This document shows, one piece after another, positions 8,056 through 16,570 of a stretch of 64,000 nucleotides of DNA. Origin of the DNA: Actinomadura macra NBRC 14102 (GTDB lineage: Bacteria; Actinomycetota; Actinomycetes; Streptosporangiales; Streptosporangiaceae); NCBI RefSeq assembly GCF_001552215.1, contig NZ_BCQT01000017.1:62001-126000 (forward strand), read 5' to 3'. The number at the start of each line of letters is the position of its first letter. Positions within the stretch are counted from its first letter, which is position 1. The translations under genes and the position numbers were made by a program. The notes beneath the pieces were generated by a model. The model was given only the letters and a program-made list of their open reading frames with translations. It was not told where the DNA came from and made no database searches.

Positions 8056-9279
8056 TCAGCCGGCCGCCAGAAGGGCCCCGACCGTGGCCGCGCAGCCCAG
8101 CACGGCGAGCACGGTGCCGGTCAGCACGAACTTGCGCATCGGCACCCGGACGTCCCACCGGCGGCACCATTCGAACCACAGCAGCGTGGCCAGCGACCCC
8201 CATGGCGTGATGACCGGCCCCACGTTCGTCCCGATCAGCAGGGAGAGAAGCTGGTCCTTGTTGGACGCGGGGACGGCGGACTCTCCCGCGACGTAGGCGG
8301 GCAGGTTGTTCAGGACGTTCGACAGGCCCGCGCCGGCGAACGCCGCCCGCAGCGCGCCGACCACGCCGTCGTCCCCGCCGACGAGGGAGCGCATCGCCTC
8401 GTCCAGCCCGTACCGTTCGAGGGTGGGGACCACCAGGAACAGGCCCGTCACGAACACCATGAGCTGCCACGGGATCAGGGCGGGCCGCAGCGCCGACCGG
8501 TCCCGGACGACGAAGGCGCCCACCGCCACCGCGGCGGCGGCGGTCGCGGCGACACCGAGCTGGATCCCGGTGTGCACGCCCGCGAGGATCGCCGCGATGA
8601 ACAGCAGGCACGCGATGCCCGTTGCGGAGAACAGGACCCGGTCCCGCACGGGGGCCACCTCGGGCAGGTCGTAGGAGTCCGCGCCGCGCATGCTACGCCG
8701 CCAGTAGAACACCCACAGCAACGCCATGGTGACCGCCAGGACGGTCACCTGGGGGAACCACATCCGAGCGGCGAACGCCGGTGTCTCCAACGCCACGCGT
8801 TCGGCGGCCAGCAGATTCGTCAGATTGGACACCGGCAAGAGCAGACTCGCCGTATTCGCCAACCACACCGTGGTCATGGCCAGCGGAAGCGCCGCGATCC
8901 GCGCGCGCGCCGCCAGCGCCAGCATGACCGGCGTGAGCAGCACGGCGGTCGTGTCCAGGTTGAGGAACACGGTGATGACGGACGCGAACGCCACGCACAA
9001 CAGGAACAGCGCCGCGTAGTTGCCGCGTCCCACGCGCGCCATCCGCTGGGCGATGGCGTCGAAGACCCCGGCCTCCTTCGTCAGCTCCGCCAGCACGATG
9101 ACGCTGAAAAGGAACAGCAGCAGCGGCGCGATACGTCCGACGCTTGAGCGCGCGGTCTCGGCCGGAAGCAGCCCCGTGGCCACGAAGACCAGCCCGAGCG
9201 CGAGCACAACGATGCGCACCCAGTCGAGAACGCCCAGCGAGCGGGCGGCGTGGCGCAGGAGGGCGAGCGGGGACGGCAC
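8056..9279 (-). CDS. ArsB/SLC13 (ion transporter superfamily) permease
   Basis: About 407 residues with roughly ten hydrophobic helices. Features of the ArsB/NhaD/SLC13 fold are the segments LNLDTTAVLLTPVMLALAA and LLPVSNLTNLLAAERV in the first half and FAGAGLSNVLNNLPAYVAGE with GTNVGPVITPWGSLATLLW in the second, which form the paired re-entrant loops. Likely a sodium- or proton-coupled anion transporter; arsenite is possible but no ars genes are nearby. I chose the GTG at 9279 (VPSPLALLRHAARSLGVLDW); longer readings would run into the divergent gene. No Shine-Dalgarno is visible before it. It may share the 66-bp intergenic region with the giant NLR-like gene. Confidence 0.82.
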   Translation of the reverse strand: MPSPLALLRHAARSLGVLDWVRIVVLALGLVFVATGLLPAETARSSVGRIAPLLLFLFSVIVLAELTKEAGVFDAIAQRMARVGRGNYAALFLLCVAFASVITVFLNLDTTAVLLTPVMLALAARARIAALPLAMTTVWLANTASLLLPVSNLTNLLAAERVALETPAFAARMWFPQVTVLAVTMALLWVFYWRRSMRGADSYDLPEVAPVRDRVLFSATGIACLLFIAAILAGVHTGIQLGVAATAAAAVAVGAFVVRDRSALRPALIPWQLMVFVTGLFLVVPTLERYGLDEAMRSLVGGDDGVVGALRAAFAGAGLSNVLNNLPAYVAGESAVPASNKDQLLSLLIGTNVGPVITPWGSLATLLWFEWCRRWDVRVPMRKFVLTGTVLAVLGCAATVGALLAAG

Positions 9280-9333
9280 CGCGACATGATCCCATAGCGG
9301 TGCCGGTGTGCCCGCTTTCCCGTCCGGGCACGC

Positions 9334-9339
9334 GATACT
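9334..9339 (+). promoter_or_regulatory. -10 box of the giant NLR-like gene, leaderless
   Basis: GATACT ends 6 nt before the ATG at 9346, and there is no Shine-Dalgarno. The 66-bp divergent region leaves room for little else. No convincing -35 was found, so expression may be weak or activator-dependent. Confidence 0.45.
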
Positions 9340-9345
9340 GACGAT

Positions 9346-12300
9346 ATGACACCCCCCGGTGACCACTCCAAACAGGAGCGCCCGACCGACTTCTTCATCA
9401 GCTACTCCCCCGCGGACGAGCGGTGGGCCTCCTGGATCGCGTGGCAACTGGAGGCCGCAGGGCACCGGACGATGATGCAGGCATGGGACTTCGTGCCCGG
9501 CACCAACTTCATCGACTTCATGGACCGGGGCCTGTCGGAGGCGAAGGCCGTCGTGGCGGTCCTGTCGAGCAACTACCTCCGGTCGCGGTACGGGCGGCTG
9601 GAGTGGATGGCGGCGTTGCGCGCCGATCCCGACGACCCGGCGCGCAAGCTGGTCACCGTGCGGATCGAGGACTGTCCGATCGACGGCCTGCTGTCCACGA
9701 TCACCTACGTGGACCTCGTGGGGGTGGACGACCCGGACGAGGCGCGGGGCCTGCTGATGCGACGCATCCAGGAGGCCCTGGCGGGCCACGCCCGGCCGCT
9801 GAACGGCCCTGGGTTCCCGGGCGGGGCCCCCAACCAGGCGGGCCGCCCGCCACTCGTCGGCCATGTCGAGGGCGGCGGCGAGAACGGCGGCAACAGGCTG
9901 CCCGGACCGGCCGGGGAACGGCCCGTCCGGCGCGCCCCCGTGGCCGCTCCCGCCTTCCCGGCCCGCGAGGACTCCCCCCACCAGGAACGGGACCACGTGA
10001 GCGTCCTGCACGTCTCCGGGCCCCGGTTCGGGCGGACGCTCGCCGAGCCCGGCGAGCCGACCACTGCCGCGGAGCTCCAGGACCGCATCTGGAGCGACGT
10101 GACTCGGCTGGCCGACGCCGGTGTCCCACGCCCGGACCTGCTGGTGGTCACCGGCAACCTCACCCACTCCGGCAGCCGCAAGGAGTTCACCGAGGCGCTG
10201 TCGTTCCTGACGAGCCTGCGGGCGCTGCTCGGCCTGGAGGCGCAGCGCGTCATCGCCGTCCCGGGCACGCACGACGTGACGCGGGCGGCGTGCCAGGCGT
10301 ACTTCTCCAGCTGCGAGGCCGACGACATCGAGCCGCAGCCGCCCTACTGGCCGAAATGGCGGCACTTCGCGGGGCTGTTCAAGGAGTTCTACCAGGGCCT
10401 GGACTCGCTCATCTTCGACAGCGCCCAGCCGTGGACGCTCTTTCCCGTCCCCGACCTGAGGATCGTCGTGGCCGGGCTCAACTCCACGCTGCCGCAGACC
10501 CACCGCCCCGAGGACCGCTACGGCCGGATCGGGCAGGCACAGGCCGCGTGGTTCAACGAGCGGCTGCGGCACTTCGAGGACGAAGGGTGGCTGCGGCTCG
10601 GCGCGATCGAGCACACCCCCGTCGCCGGTGAGCCCGGCGTGCTGCGCGACCCCGAAACCGTGGAAACGCTGCTGAGCGGGCACATCAACGCCTTCTTCCA
10701 GGGCACGGAGTCGGAGCTGCGGGCCGTGCCGCTTCTCGGGTCCGGCGTCCCGTCCGTGCCCGCGCTCGGACCTGGCCGCCACCAGGTCGTCGTGCTGCGG
10801 CCCGACGGCCTGGAGCGGTGGATCCCCGAGGAGGCGGCACGGCGCGGCCCCGAACGCCTCGACATGTCCTGGACCGGCGTCGGCGGAACGTTCCCCCCGC
10901 CGCGCGGGCGGGCGGCACCGGCGGGACCCGCGCCGGCGATCGGCCCCGGCGCGGGTGGGGGGCCCGGCTCCGGCACGCCCGACGCCGACCCGGCGCCCGA
11001 CCCCACCGAGCGGCTGCTCGACCGGCTGACCGAGGCGTGCGAGACGCGCTTCGAGCGCGCCACGATCCGGCGCGTCGTCCCCCCGCCCCGCGCCGACGGG
11101 CAGACCGACGCGCCGCACCTCCTTCTCACCCACATGGAGGACGGTTTCGTCCGGCAGTACCGGATCGGCGCGCACGTCGGCCAGGTGACCGGGGACGATG
11201 TGGACGCGTTCGTCCGGCACGTGCACGCCGACGGCGCCGACCACGGGTCAGAGCTCGTCTACCTCGGCCCGGCCCCCGCCCGTTCCCTGCGCGACGACGC
11301 GCTGCGCCGCGGCATCCGGGTGCGCAGCCTCACCGAATTCCAGGGGCTGCTGGACCTGTCGGAGTACGTCACGGCGCAGAGCGGACGGTTGTCCGCCGGT
11401 GACCTGTACCCGCCGTCGCTCTACGTCCCGCAGCGTTTCCGGGAGCTGGACCGGTTCCGGACGGCGGGCGGCCCCTCCGACAGGGACGACGGCGACGTCA
11501 CCGGGGACGTCCATGACGACGTCGTCGGGGAGATGCTGCGGCTGCTGGCCGCCGACCACGGCCGGTTCCTGCTGCTGCTCGGCGACTTCGGGCGCGGCAA
11601 GACGTTCTCGCTGCGGGAACTGGCCCGCCGCATCCCCGAAGAGCTGCCGCATGTCGTCCCGATCCTGATCGAGCTGCGCGCGCTGGACAAGGCGCACTCG
11701 GTGGACGGGCTGGTCGCCGCGCACCTGGCGAACCACGGTGAGGAGCTGATCGATCTCAAGGCGTTCCACTACATGCTCCGGCAGGGCCGCATCGTCCTGC
11801 TCTTCGACGGTTTCGACGAGCTGGTGACCCGGGTCACCTACGACCAGGCCGCCGACCATCTCGACACCCTGCTGCGGGCCGCCCAGGACAAGGCGAAGAT
11901 CGTCGTGGCGAGCCGCACCCAGCACTTCAAGTCGCAGGCACAGGTACTGACCGCCCTCGGCGAGAAGGTCGGCGTGCTGCCGCACCGGCGCGTCCTCGGG
12001 CTGGAGGAGTTCACGCCCGCGCAGGTCCGCTCGTACCTGGTGAACCGGTACGACGACGAGCAGGCCGCCGACGACAGGCTCGGCCTGCTGTCGGGCATCG
12101 AGGAGCTGATGGCCCTCACCCCCAACCCGCGGATGCTCAGCTTCATCGCCGACCTGCCCGAGGAACGGCTCCGCGCCGTCGCGCAGGCCCGCCGCGCGGT
12201 CAGCCCCGCCGACCTCTACCAGGAGATCCTGGCGTCCTGGCTCGCGCACGAGGCCGACCGTGTCCGGCCCTCGGGCGGCCCGTCCGGGCTGCGGGAGGAG

Positions 12301-15210
12301 GACATGTGGGAGGCGGTCGGCACGCTCGCGCTGCGACTCTGGGAGGGCAACGAGCAGTTCCTGCGCCTCGCCGAACTCACCGACGTCGCCGACGCCCTCA
12401 CCGGCCTCGCCGACGGCCACCTGTCCCCGCACCAGGTGACGCACGCCGTCGGCGCGGGGAGCCTGCTCGTCCGGACGAACGAGGGCCTGTTCGGGTTCAT
12501 CCACACGTCCGTCATGGAGTGGCTCGTCGCCCGTCACATCGCCCGCGAGTTCGGCGGGGACGGCGCGCCGGGGACACTCGGGCGGCGCGCACTGACCCAG
12601 CTCACCGTCGACTTCCTGTGCGACCTCGCCGACACCCGCGCCTGCCAGCAGTGGGCGGACGGGGTGCTGGCCGACCCCGACGCGGGCGACATCGCCCGCG
12701 CGAACGCGATCCGGATCACGACGCGGCTGCGCACCCCCGCCCGTACCGACCTTCGCGGCGCGCGCCTCCAGGGCGAGGACCTGTCCTACCGCGACCTGCA
12801 GGAGGTCGACCTGACCGGCGCGGACCTCACCGACGCGCAGCTCGTCGGCGCGAACCTGTCGCGGGCGGTGCTGCGCGATGCGTCCCTCGCCGGCGCCCGC
12901 CTGGACGAGGCGCGGCTGACAGGCGCCGACCTGCGCGGCGCCGATCTGTCCCGTGCCCGGCTCGCCCGCGCCGACCTGCGTGACGTCGCGGTCGAGGGGA
13001 GCCGCTGGACACGCGCCGCCCTCGTGGACGCCGCGCTCCCCGACCGGATCGCCGCGGCGCCCGAGCTCCGCGAGGCGGCCATCGCCCCCGGCCGTCCCGT
13101 CGAGATCCAGGTCGCGCCCGCCGCGGTGGGCGTCCCCTACGGCTTCCACTTCCAGACCAGCCGCCTCCCCCAGCCGCTCGCCTACAGCCCCGGTGGTTCC
13201 GTCCTGGCCGTGGGCAGCGAGGACGGTGGCGTCCTGATCTGCGACGCGGTGACCGGCGTGCCGATCCGGACCCTCCAGGGGCACAGCGACCGTGCCTACG
13301 CGGTGGCGTTCGACGCGGGCGGCAACCTGCTGGCCAGCGGCTCCGCCGACGGCACCGTCCGCCTGTGGGACCTCGCCACCGGGCAGTGCGCGCACACCCT
13401 CGACGTCCACCCCGAGGGCGTGTGGCCCGTCGTCGTCGGCGGCCCCGGTCTCGTCGCCGCCGGCGCCGCCGACGGGACGATCCGCGTCTGGGACGCCGCG
13501 ACCGGAGCCCCCCTGCACGAACTGCGCGGGCACACCTCGCCCGTCTACACCGCCGTCTTCGACCCGGCCGGGACCCTCATGGTCACCGGCGACGCCGGCG
13601 GCACGCTGCGCGTGTTCGACCTCGCCACCGGCGCGCTCCGCCGCGAGCTGACCGGCCACCGCGGCGCCGTCTTCCGTGCCGTGTTCCACCCCGGCGGGTC
13701 GCTGCTGGCCGCGGGTGACGAGGCGGGCGTCGTCCGGCTCTGGGACATCCGCACCGGCGAGATCCGGCGGGAGCTCCTCGGCCATACCGGGCGTGTCTAC
13801 GCCATCGCCTTCCACCCGGACGGACACCTCCTCGTCACCGGCGACACCGACGCCTCCATCCGGCTCTGGGAGGACGGCACGCACCGCGCCACCCTGACCG
13901 GCCACGGCGGCGCCATCTACCAGGCCGCCTTCAGCCCCGACGGGGGCCGCCTCGCCACCGCCGACAGCGCCGGCTCGGTCCGCCTGTGGGACCACGACAC
14001 CGGACGGCAGCGCCTCGAACTGGCCGGGCACCGCGGGGCCGTCTGGCCGTTCGCCTTCCGCCCGGACGGCGCACAGCTCGCGACCAGCAGCAACGACGGC
14101 ACCGCCCGCCTGTGGGACGCCGAGACCGGGCAGTGCCGCGTCGTCCTGCGCGGCCACGGCCGCCGCGTCACCGGCGTCGCCTTCAGCCCGGACGGCGGGC
14201 TGCTGGCCTCCAGCGGCAACGACGGGCTCGTCCGCCTGTGGGACCCGCGCTCGGGACGTCTGATCCGCGAGCTGCGCGGCGTCGCCGACAACCTCACCTC
14301 CGCCCTGTTCAACACCCGCGACTCTCAGCTCGCCACGGCGACCAACGACGGCGGCGTCCACCTCTGGCAGGGCGGGACGGGCTCCTTCGAGCGCGAACTG
14401 AACGTCGAGACCGACCACGTGTGGGCGCAGGCGTTCGCGCCCGCCGGTGACGTTCTCGCCACCGCCAACGACGACGACAGCGTCCGCCTCTGGTACTGGA
14501 CGACCGGCCGCGAGATCGTCAACCTCGCCGCCCACCGCGGCCGAGTCCGCTCCATCGACTTCCACCCCGGCAACGAGCTGGTCGCCACGGGCTGCGACGA
14601 CGGGCTCGTCCGCCTCTGGCATCCCGAGACCGGCGCGCTCACCGCCACCCTCCGCGGCCACCGCGACCGTGTCTACCGGGTGGTGTTCTCCCCGTCCGGC
14701 GACATCCTCGCCAGCAGCAGCAACGACGGCACCGTCCGGCTGTGGGACCCCTCCACCGGGGAGACGCTGCACGTCCTCACCGGCCACGCGGGCCGTCTCT
14801 GGACCGCCGCCTTCCATCCCTCCGGCACCCTGCTGGCCAGCGCGGGCGACGACATGGTCGTGCGCCTGTGGGACCCGTCGACCGGCACACTCCTGCACAC
14901 CCTCAGCGGCCACACCCGCCGCGTCTGGTCGGTCGCCTTCAGCCCCGACGGCACCCTGCTCGCCACCGCCGGTGACGACGGCGCCATCATCCTCTGGGAC
15001 GTGCGCGACCCGGCCGCCCCCGCGCGCCGCGCGACCCTCCTCGGCCTCGCCGAAGGCTGGGCCGCGCTCGCCCCGGACGGCCGCTACAAGTGGGAGGGCA
15101 ACGCCACCGCCGAGTTCTGGTACGCCGTCGGCATGTGCCGCTTCGAGCCCGGCGAACTGGACACTTACCTACCCGAAGTCCGCCAGATCCCCATGGAAGG
15201 GAGTTTTTGA
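9346..15210 (+). CDS. TIR-(pseudo)metallophosphoesterase-NACHT-pentapeptide-WD40 NLR-like protein
   Basis: A 1954-residue multidomain protein. Order: TIR domain at about 14-150 (DFFISYSPADERWASWIAWQ; Glu86 in SSNYLRSRYGRLEWMAAL at the NADase-glutamate position); a Gly/Pro linker; a calcineurin-like phosphoesterase domain at about 216-510 whose metal motifs are degenerate (LHVSGPRFG, TGNLTH, VPGTHD, SGHIN); a nuclease-fold-like region at about 553-675 (VYLGPAPARSLRDDALRRGI); a NACHT NTPase at about 735-900 with Walker A GDFGRGKT (Lys752) and Walker B LLFDGFDE (Asp821, Asp824, Glu825); pentapeptide repeats at about 1135-1215; 15 WD40 repeats from about 1273 to 1900; and a conserved-looking C-terminal cap ending EVRQIPMEGSF. 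This is the plan of bacterial NLR/STAND proteins that sense phage or stress and fire a TIR effector, which typically consumes NAD. The defence role is inference. It stands alone with no partner gene on its strand. Confidence 0.93.
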   Translation: MTPPGDHSKQERPTDFFISYSPADERWASWIAWQLEAAGHRTMMQAWDFVPGTNFIDFMDRGLSEAKAVVAVLSSNYLRSRYGRLEWMAALRADPDDPARKLVTVRIEDCPIDGLLSTITYVDLVGVDDPDEARGLLMRRIQEALAGHARPLNGPGFPGGAPNQAGRPPLVGHVEGGGENGGNRLPGPAGERPVRRAPVAAPAFPAREDSPHQERDHVSVLHVSGPRFGRTLAEPGEPTTAAELQDRIWSDVTRLADAGVPRPDLLVVTGNLTHSGSRKEFTEALSFLTSLRALLGLEAQRVIAVPGTHDVTRAACQAYFSSCEADDIEPQPPYWPKWRHFAGLFKEFYQGLDSLIFDSAQPWTLFPVPDLRIVVAGLNSTLPQTHRPEDRYGRIGQAQAAWFNERLRHFEDEGWLRLGAIEHTPVAGEPGVLRDPETVETLLSGHINAFFQGTESELRAVPLLGSGVPSVPALGPGRHQVVVLRPDGLERWIPEEAARRGPERLDMSWTGVGGTFPPPRGRAAPAGPAPAIGPGAGGGPGSGTPDADPAPDPTERLLDRLTEACETRFERATIRRVVPPPRADGQTDAPHLLLTHMEDGFVRQYRIGAHVGQVTGDDVDAFVRHVHADGADHGSELVYLGPAPARSLRDDALRRGIRVRSLTEFQGLLDLSEYVTAQSGRLSAGDLYPPSLYVPQRFRELDRFRTAGGPSDRDDGDVTGDVHDDVVGEMLRLLAADHGRFLLLLGDFGRGKTFSLRELARRIPEELPHVVPILIELRALDKAHSVDGLVAAHLANHGEELIDLKAFHYMLRQGRIVLLFDGFDELVTRVTYDQAADHLDTLLRAAQDKAKIVVASRTQHFKSQAQVLTALGEKVGVLPHRRVLGLEEFTPAQVRSYLVNRYDDEQAADDRLGLLSGIEELMALTPNPRMLSFIADLPEERLRAVAQARRAVSPADLYQEILASWLAHEADRVRPSGGPSGLREEDMWEAVGTLALRLWEGNEQFLRLAELTDVADALTGLADGHLSPHQVTHAVGAGSLLVRTNEGLFGFIHTSVMEWLVARHIAREFGGDGAPGTLGRRALTQLTVDFLCDLADTRACQQWADGVLADPDAGDIARANAIRITTRLRTPARTDLRGARLQGEDLSYRDLQEVDLTGADLTDAQLVGANLSRAVLRDASLAGARLDEARLTGADLRGADLSRARLARADLRDVAVEGSRWTRAALVDAALPDRIAAAPELREAAIAPGRPVEIQVAPAAVGVPYGFHFQTSRLPQPLAYSPGGSVLAVGSEDGGVLICDAVTGVPIRTLQGHSDRAYAVAFDAGGNLLASGSADGTVRLWDLATGQCAHTLDVHPEGVWPVVVGGPGLVAAGAADGTIRVWDAATGAPLHELRGHTSPVYTAVFDPAGTLMVTGDAGGTLRVFDLATGALRRELTGHRGAVFRAVFHPGGSLLAAGDEAGVVRLWDIRTGEIRRELLGHTGRVYAIAFHPDGHLLVTGDTDASIRLWEDGTHRATLTGHGGAIYQAAFSPDGGRLATADSAGSVRLWDHDTGRQRLELAGHRGAVWPFAFRPDGAQLATSSNDGTARLWDAETGQCRVVLRGHGRRVTGVAFSPDGGLLASSGNDGLVRLWDPRSGRLIRELRGVADNLTSALFNTRDSQLATATNDGGVHLWQGGTGSFERELNVETDHVWAQAFAPAGDVLATANDDDSVRLWYWTTGREIVNLAAHRGRVRSIDFHPGNELVATGCDDGLVRLWHPETGALTATLRGHRDRVYRVVFSPSGDILASSSNDGTVRLWDPSTGETLHVLTGHAGRLWTAAFHPSGTLLASAGDDMVVRLWDPSTGTLLHTLSGHTRRVWSVAFSPDGTLLATAGDDGAIILWDVRDPAAPARRATLLGLAEGWAALAPDGRYKWEGNATAEFWYAVGMCRFEPGELDTYLPEVRQIPMEGSF
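12748..12990 (+). repeat. Pentapeptide-repeat segment inside the NLR-like gene
   Basis: About 16 pentapeptide units of the A(D/N)Lxx type, for example DLTGADLTDAQLVGANLSRA and LTGADLRGADLSRARLARAD. They form a right-handed beta-helix between the NACHT/helical region and the WD40 propellers, probably a rigid spacer or part of the sensing surface. Confidence 0.85.
13162..15054 (+). repeat. 15 tandem WD40 repeats inside the NLR-like gene
   Basis: Fifteen units of about 42 residues, most ending in a form of VRLWD..TG...xxLxGH. Examples are TVRLWDLATGQCAHTL, LVRLWDPRSGRLIREL and TVRLWDPSTGETLHVL. Fourteen would make two seven-bladed propellers, with one extra, less regular unit. Units 3 and 10 are the most divergent. 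In bacterial NLRs this region is usually the ligand sensor. Confidence 0.9.
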
Positions 15211-15434
15211 TTTTCCGTGTTTGCTAGCAGCGCCTCGGCGGTCGGGCCTTGGCGGCCCTATCCTTCAACGGGCACTGCGGCGATCGCTGCATCGCTTTCG
15301 ACTCGCCCTGGAGGGCTCTCTTCGCGATCAGTTCCTCGCAAGCTCGGAACCGGCTTCGCACGCGACCGCAACGTTCGGGTCGTTGGTGTTGAGGCGTGGG
15401 CCGAGGTTGGAGCGGGGCTGTGCAGGGCCCCTCT

Positions 15435-16025
15435 TCAGCGGGTGGTCAGTGCTTTCCAGAGGGCGTCTACCTGGGTCTTGAGGTCGTCCAAGGTGCCCGA
15501 ATTGTCGATTATATGGGTGGCGATGGCGCGGCGTTCCTCACGGGTGGCCTGGTTCGCCATGCGAGCACGGGCGTCCTGCTCGGTCATACCGCGTTGGGAC
15601 GTCAGCCGGTCCAGCTGCGTCTCCTCCGGGGCGTCGACGACCACGACCTCGTCGTAGCCGGGGGCGAGGCCGTTCTCGGTGAGGAGGGGCACGTCGTAGA
15701 CGACGATCGCGTCGGGGGGCGCGGCGTCCATCAGCTCCCGCATCCGCTCCCCCACCAGCGGGTGGACGATCGCGTTCAGCGCCCTGAGCCGCTCGGGGTC
15801 GGCGAACACGATCGACCCGACCTTCTCCCGGTCGAGCGCACCGGACGGCAGCAGCACGCCGTCGCCGAACTCGGCGGCCACGGCGGTGAGACCGGGGGTG
15901 CCGGGCTCGACCACCTCGCGGGCGATCCCGTCGGCGTCGATGACCACGGCGCCGCGCTCACGCAGCAGCGCCGCCACCGCGCTCTTGCCCGAGCCGATCC
16001 CCCCGGTGAGTCCCACTTTCAGCAC
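15435..16025 (-). CDS. coaE: Dephospho-CoA kinase
   Basis: 196 residues. The P-loop GLTGGIGSGKS opens the protein and VIDADGIAREVV follows, both diagnostic of CoaE, which phosphorylates dephospho-CoA at the 3'-OH in the last step of CoA synthesis. I place the start at GTG 16025 (VLKVGLTGGIG), because a TAGGGT -10 box at 16033-16038 ends 7 bp before it. The upstream in-frame GTG at 16034 would fall inside that box. It lies downstream of the GNAT gene but seems to have its own promoter. The 224-bp gap to the giant gene holds no recognisable gene. Confidence 0.96.
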   Translation of the reverse strand: MLKVGLTGGIGSGKSAVAALLRERGAVVIDADGIAREVVEPGTPGLTAVAAEFGDGVLLPSGALDREKVGSIVFADPERLRALNAIVHPLVGERMRELMDAAPPDAIVVYDVPLLTENGLAPGYDEVVVVDAPEETQLDRLTSQRGMTEQDARARMANQATREERRAIATHIIDNSGTLDDLKTQVDALWKALTTR

Positions 16026-16032
16026 GGGACTC

Positions 16033-16038
16033 ACCCTA
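16033..16038 (-). promoter_or_regulatory. -10 box of leaderless coaE
   Basis: TAGGGT on the minus strand with 7 nt to GTG 16025. It decides between two possible coaE starts. Confidence 0.5.
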
Positions 16039-16041
16039 GTG

Positions 16042-16533
16042 TCACGGGGTTCCGGCCGGGACGAGGGGCTTGCGCATGTGGACGAGGGTCAGGTGCGCGG
16101 CGATGCGCTCGCGGTGGGTCTCGGCGTAGCCGAGGCGGCGGTACAGGCGCAGCGTCGGCTCGCTGAGGTGCCCGGTGAACAGCACGCAGGCGTCGGCGCG
16201 TCCGACGACCTCCCGTTCGAGGGCGCGCATGAGGTCCGCGCCGATCCCGCGGCTCTGCATGTCCGGGACGACGACGAGCCGCCCGATGAGGCAGGTGTGG
16301 TCGCTGAACTGGGCGCGGACGGCGCCGACGAGCCGCCCGTCCAGCATCGCCTTCAGCACGACCGCGTCGCCGGCGAGGGCCTTCCCGAGCTGGTCGAGGG
16401 ACTCCACCAGCGGCGGGAGGAAGGGGTCGCCGTACAGCTGCGCCTCGGTGACGTAGGCGGCGCGCTGGACGGTCAGCAGCTCTCCCGCGTCCTCCGGGCC
16501 GGCCCGCCCGATGACGACGGTCGCATCACTCAT
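16042..16533 (-). CDS. GNAT-family N-acetyltransferase
   Basis: 163 residues with the GNAT core. RLVVVPDMQSRGIGADLM is the acetyl-CoA pyrophosphate-binding motif (V-x-P-x-x-R/Q-x-x-G-x-G/A), and FTGHLSEPTLRLYRRLGYAE is the C-terminal strand region. The N-terminus ATVVIGRAGPEDAGELLTVQ is typical. The acceptor is unknown. A TAGGGT box ends 7 bp before the ATG. It ends 16 bp before the coaE start and may be co-transcribed with it, but no functional link is evident. Confidence 0.9.
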   Translation of the reverse strand: MSDATVVIGRAGPEDAGELLTVQRAAYVTEAQLYGDPFLPPLVESLDQLGKALAGDAVVLKAMLDGRLVGAVRAQFSDHTCLIGRLVVVPDMQSRGIGADLMRALEREVVGRADACVLFTGHLSEPTLRLYRRLGYAETHRERIAAHLTLVHMRKPLVPAGTP

Positions 16534-16540
16534 GCGCCCG

Positions 16541-16546
16541 ACCCTA
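16541..16546 (-). promoter_or_regulatory. -10 box of leaderless GNAT gene
   Basis: TAGGGT on the minus strand with 7 nt to the ATG at 16533. Confidence 0.5.
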
Positions 16547-16570
16547 GCCCCGCCCGGCGCGCCGGTCTGC

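Noticed and set aside
9280..11244. An N-terminal extension of the SLC13/ArsB-like permease into the giant gene
   Set aside because: The extension of about 655 residues is antisense to coding TIR/MPE sequence and resembles no transporter. GTG 9279 directly precedes the first membrane helix.
11248..14913. A 1221-codon open frame antisense to the NLR-like gene
   Set aside because: Very GC-rich DNA leaves long open frames opposite real genes. Its translation is low-complexity Gly/Val/Asp with no domain, while the plus strand encodes clear NACHT and WD40 motifs.
15211..15434. A gene or mobile-element end after the NLR-like gene
   Set aside because: No ORF with coding character, inverted terminal repeat or transposase is visible. 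The stretch looks like ordinary GC-rich intergenic DNA, possibly a dispersed repeat.
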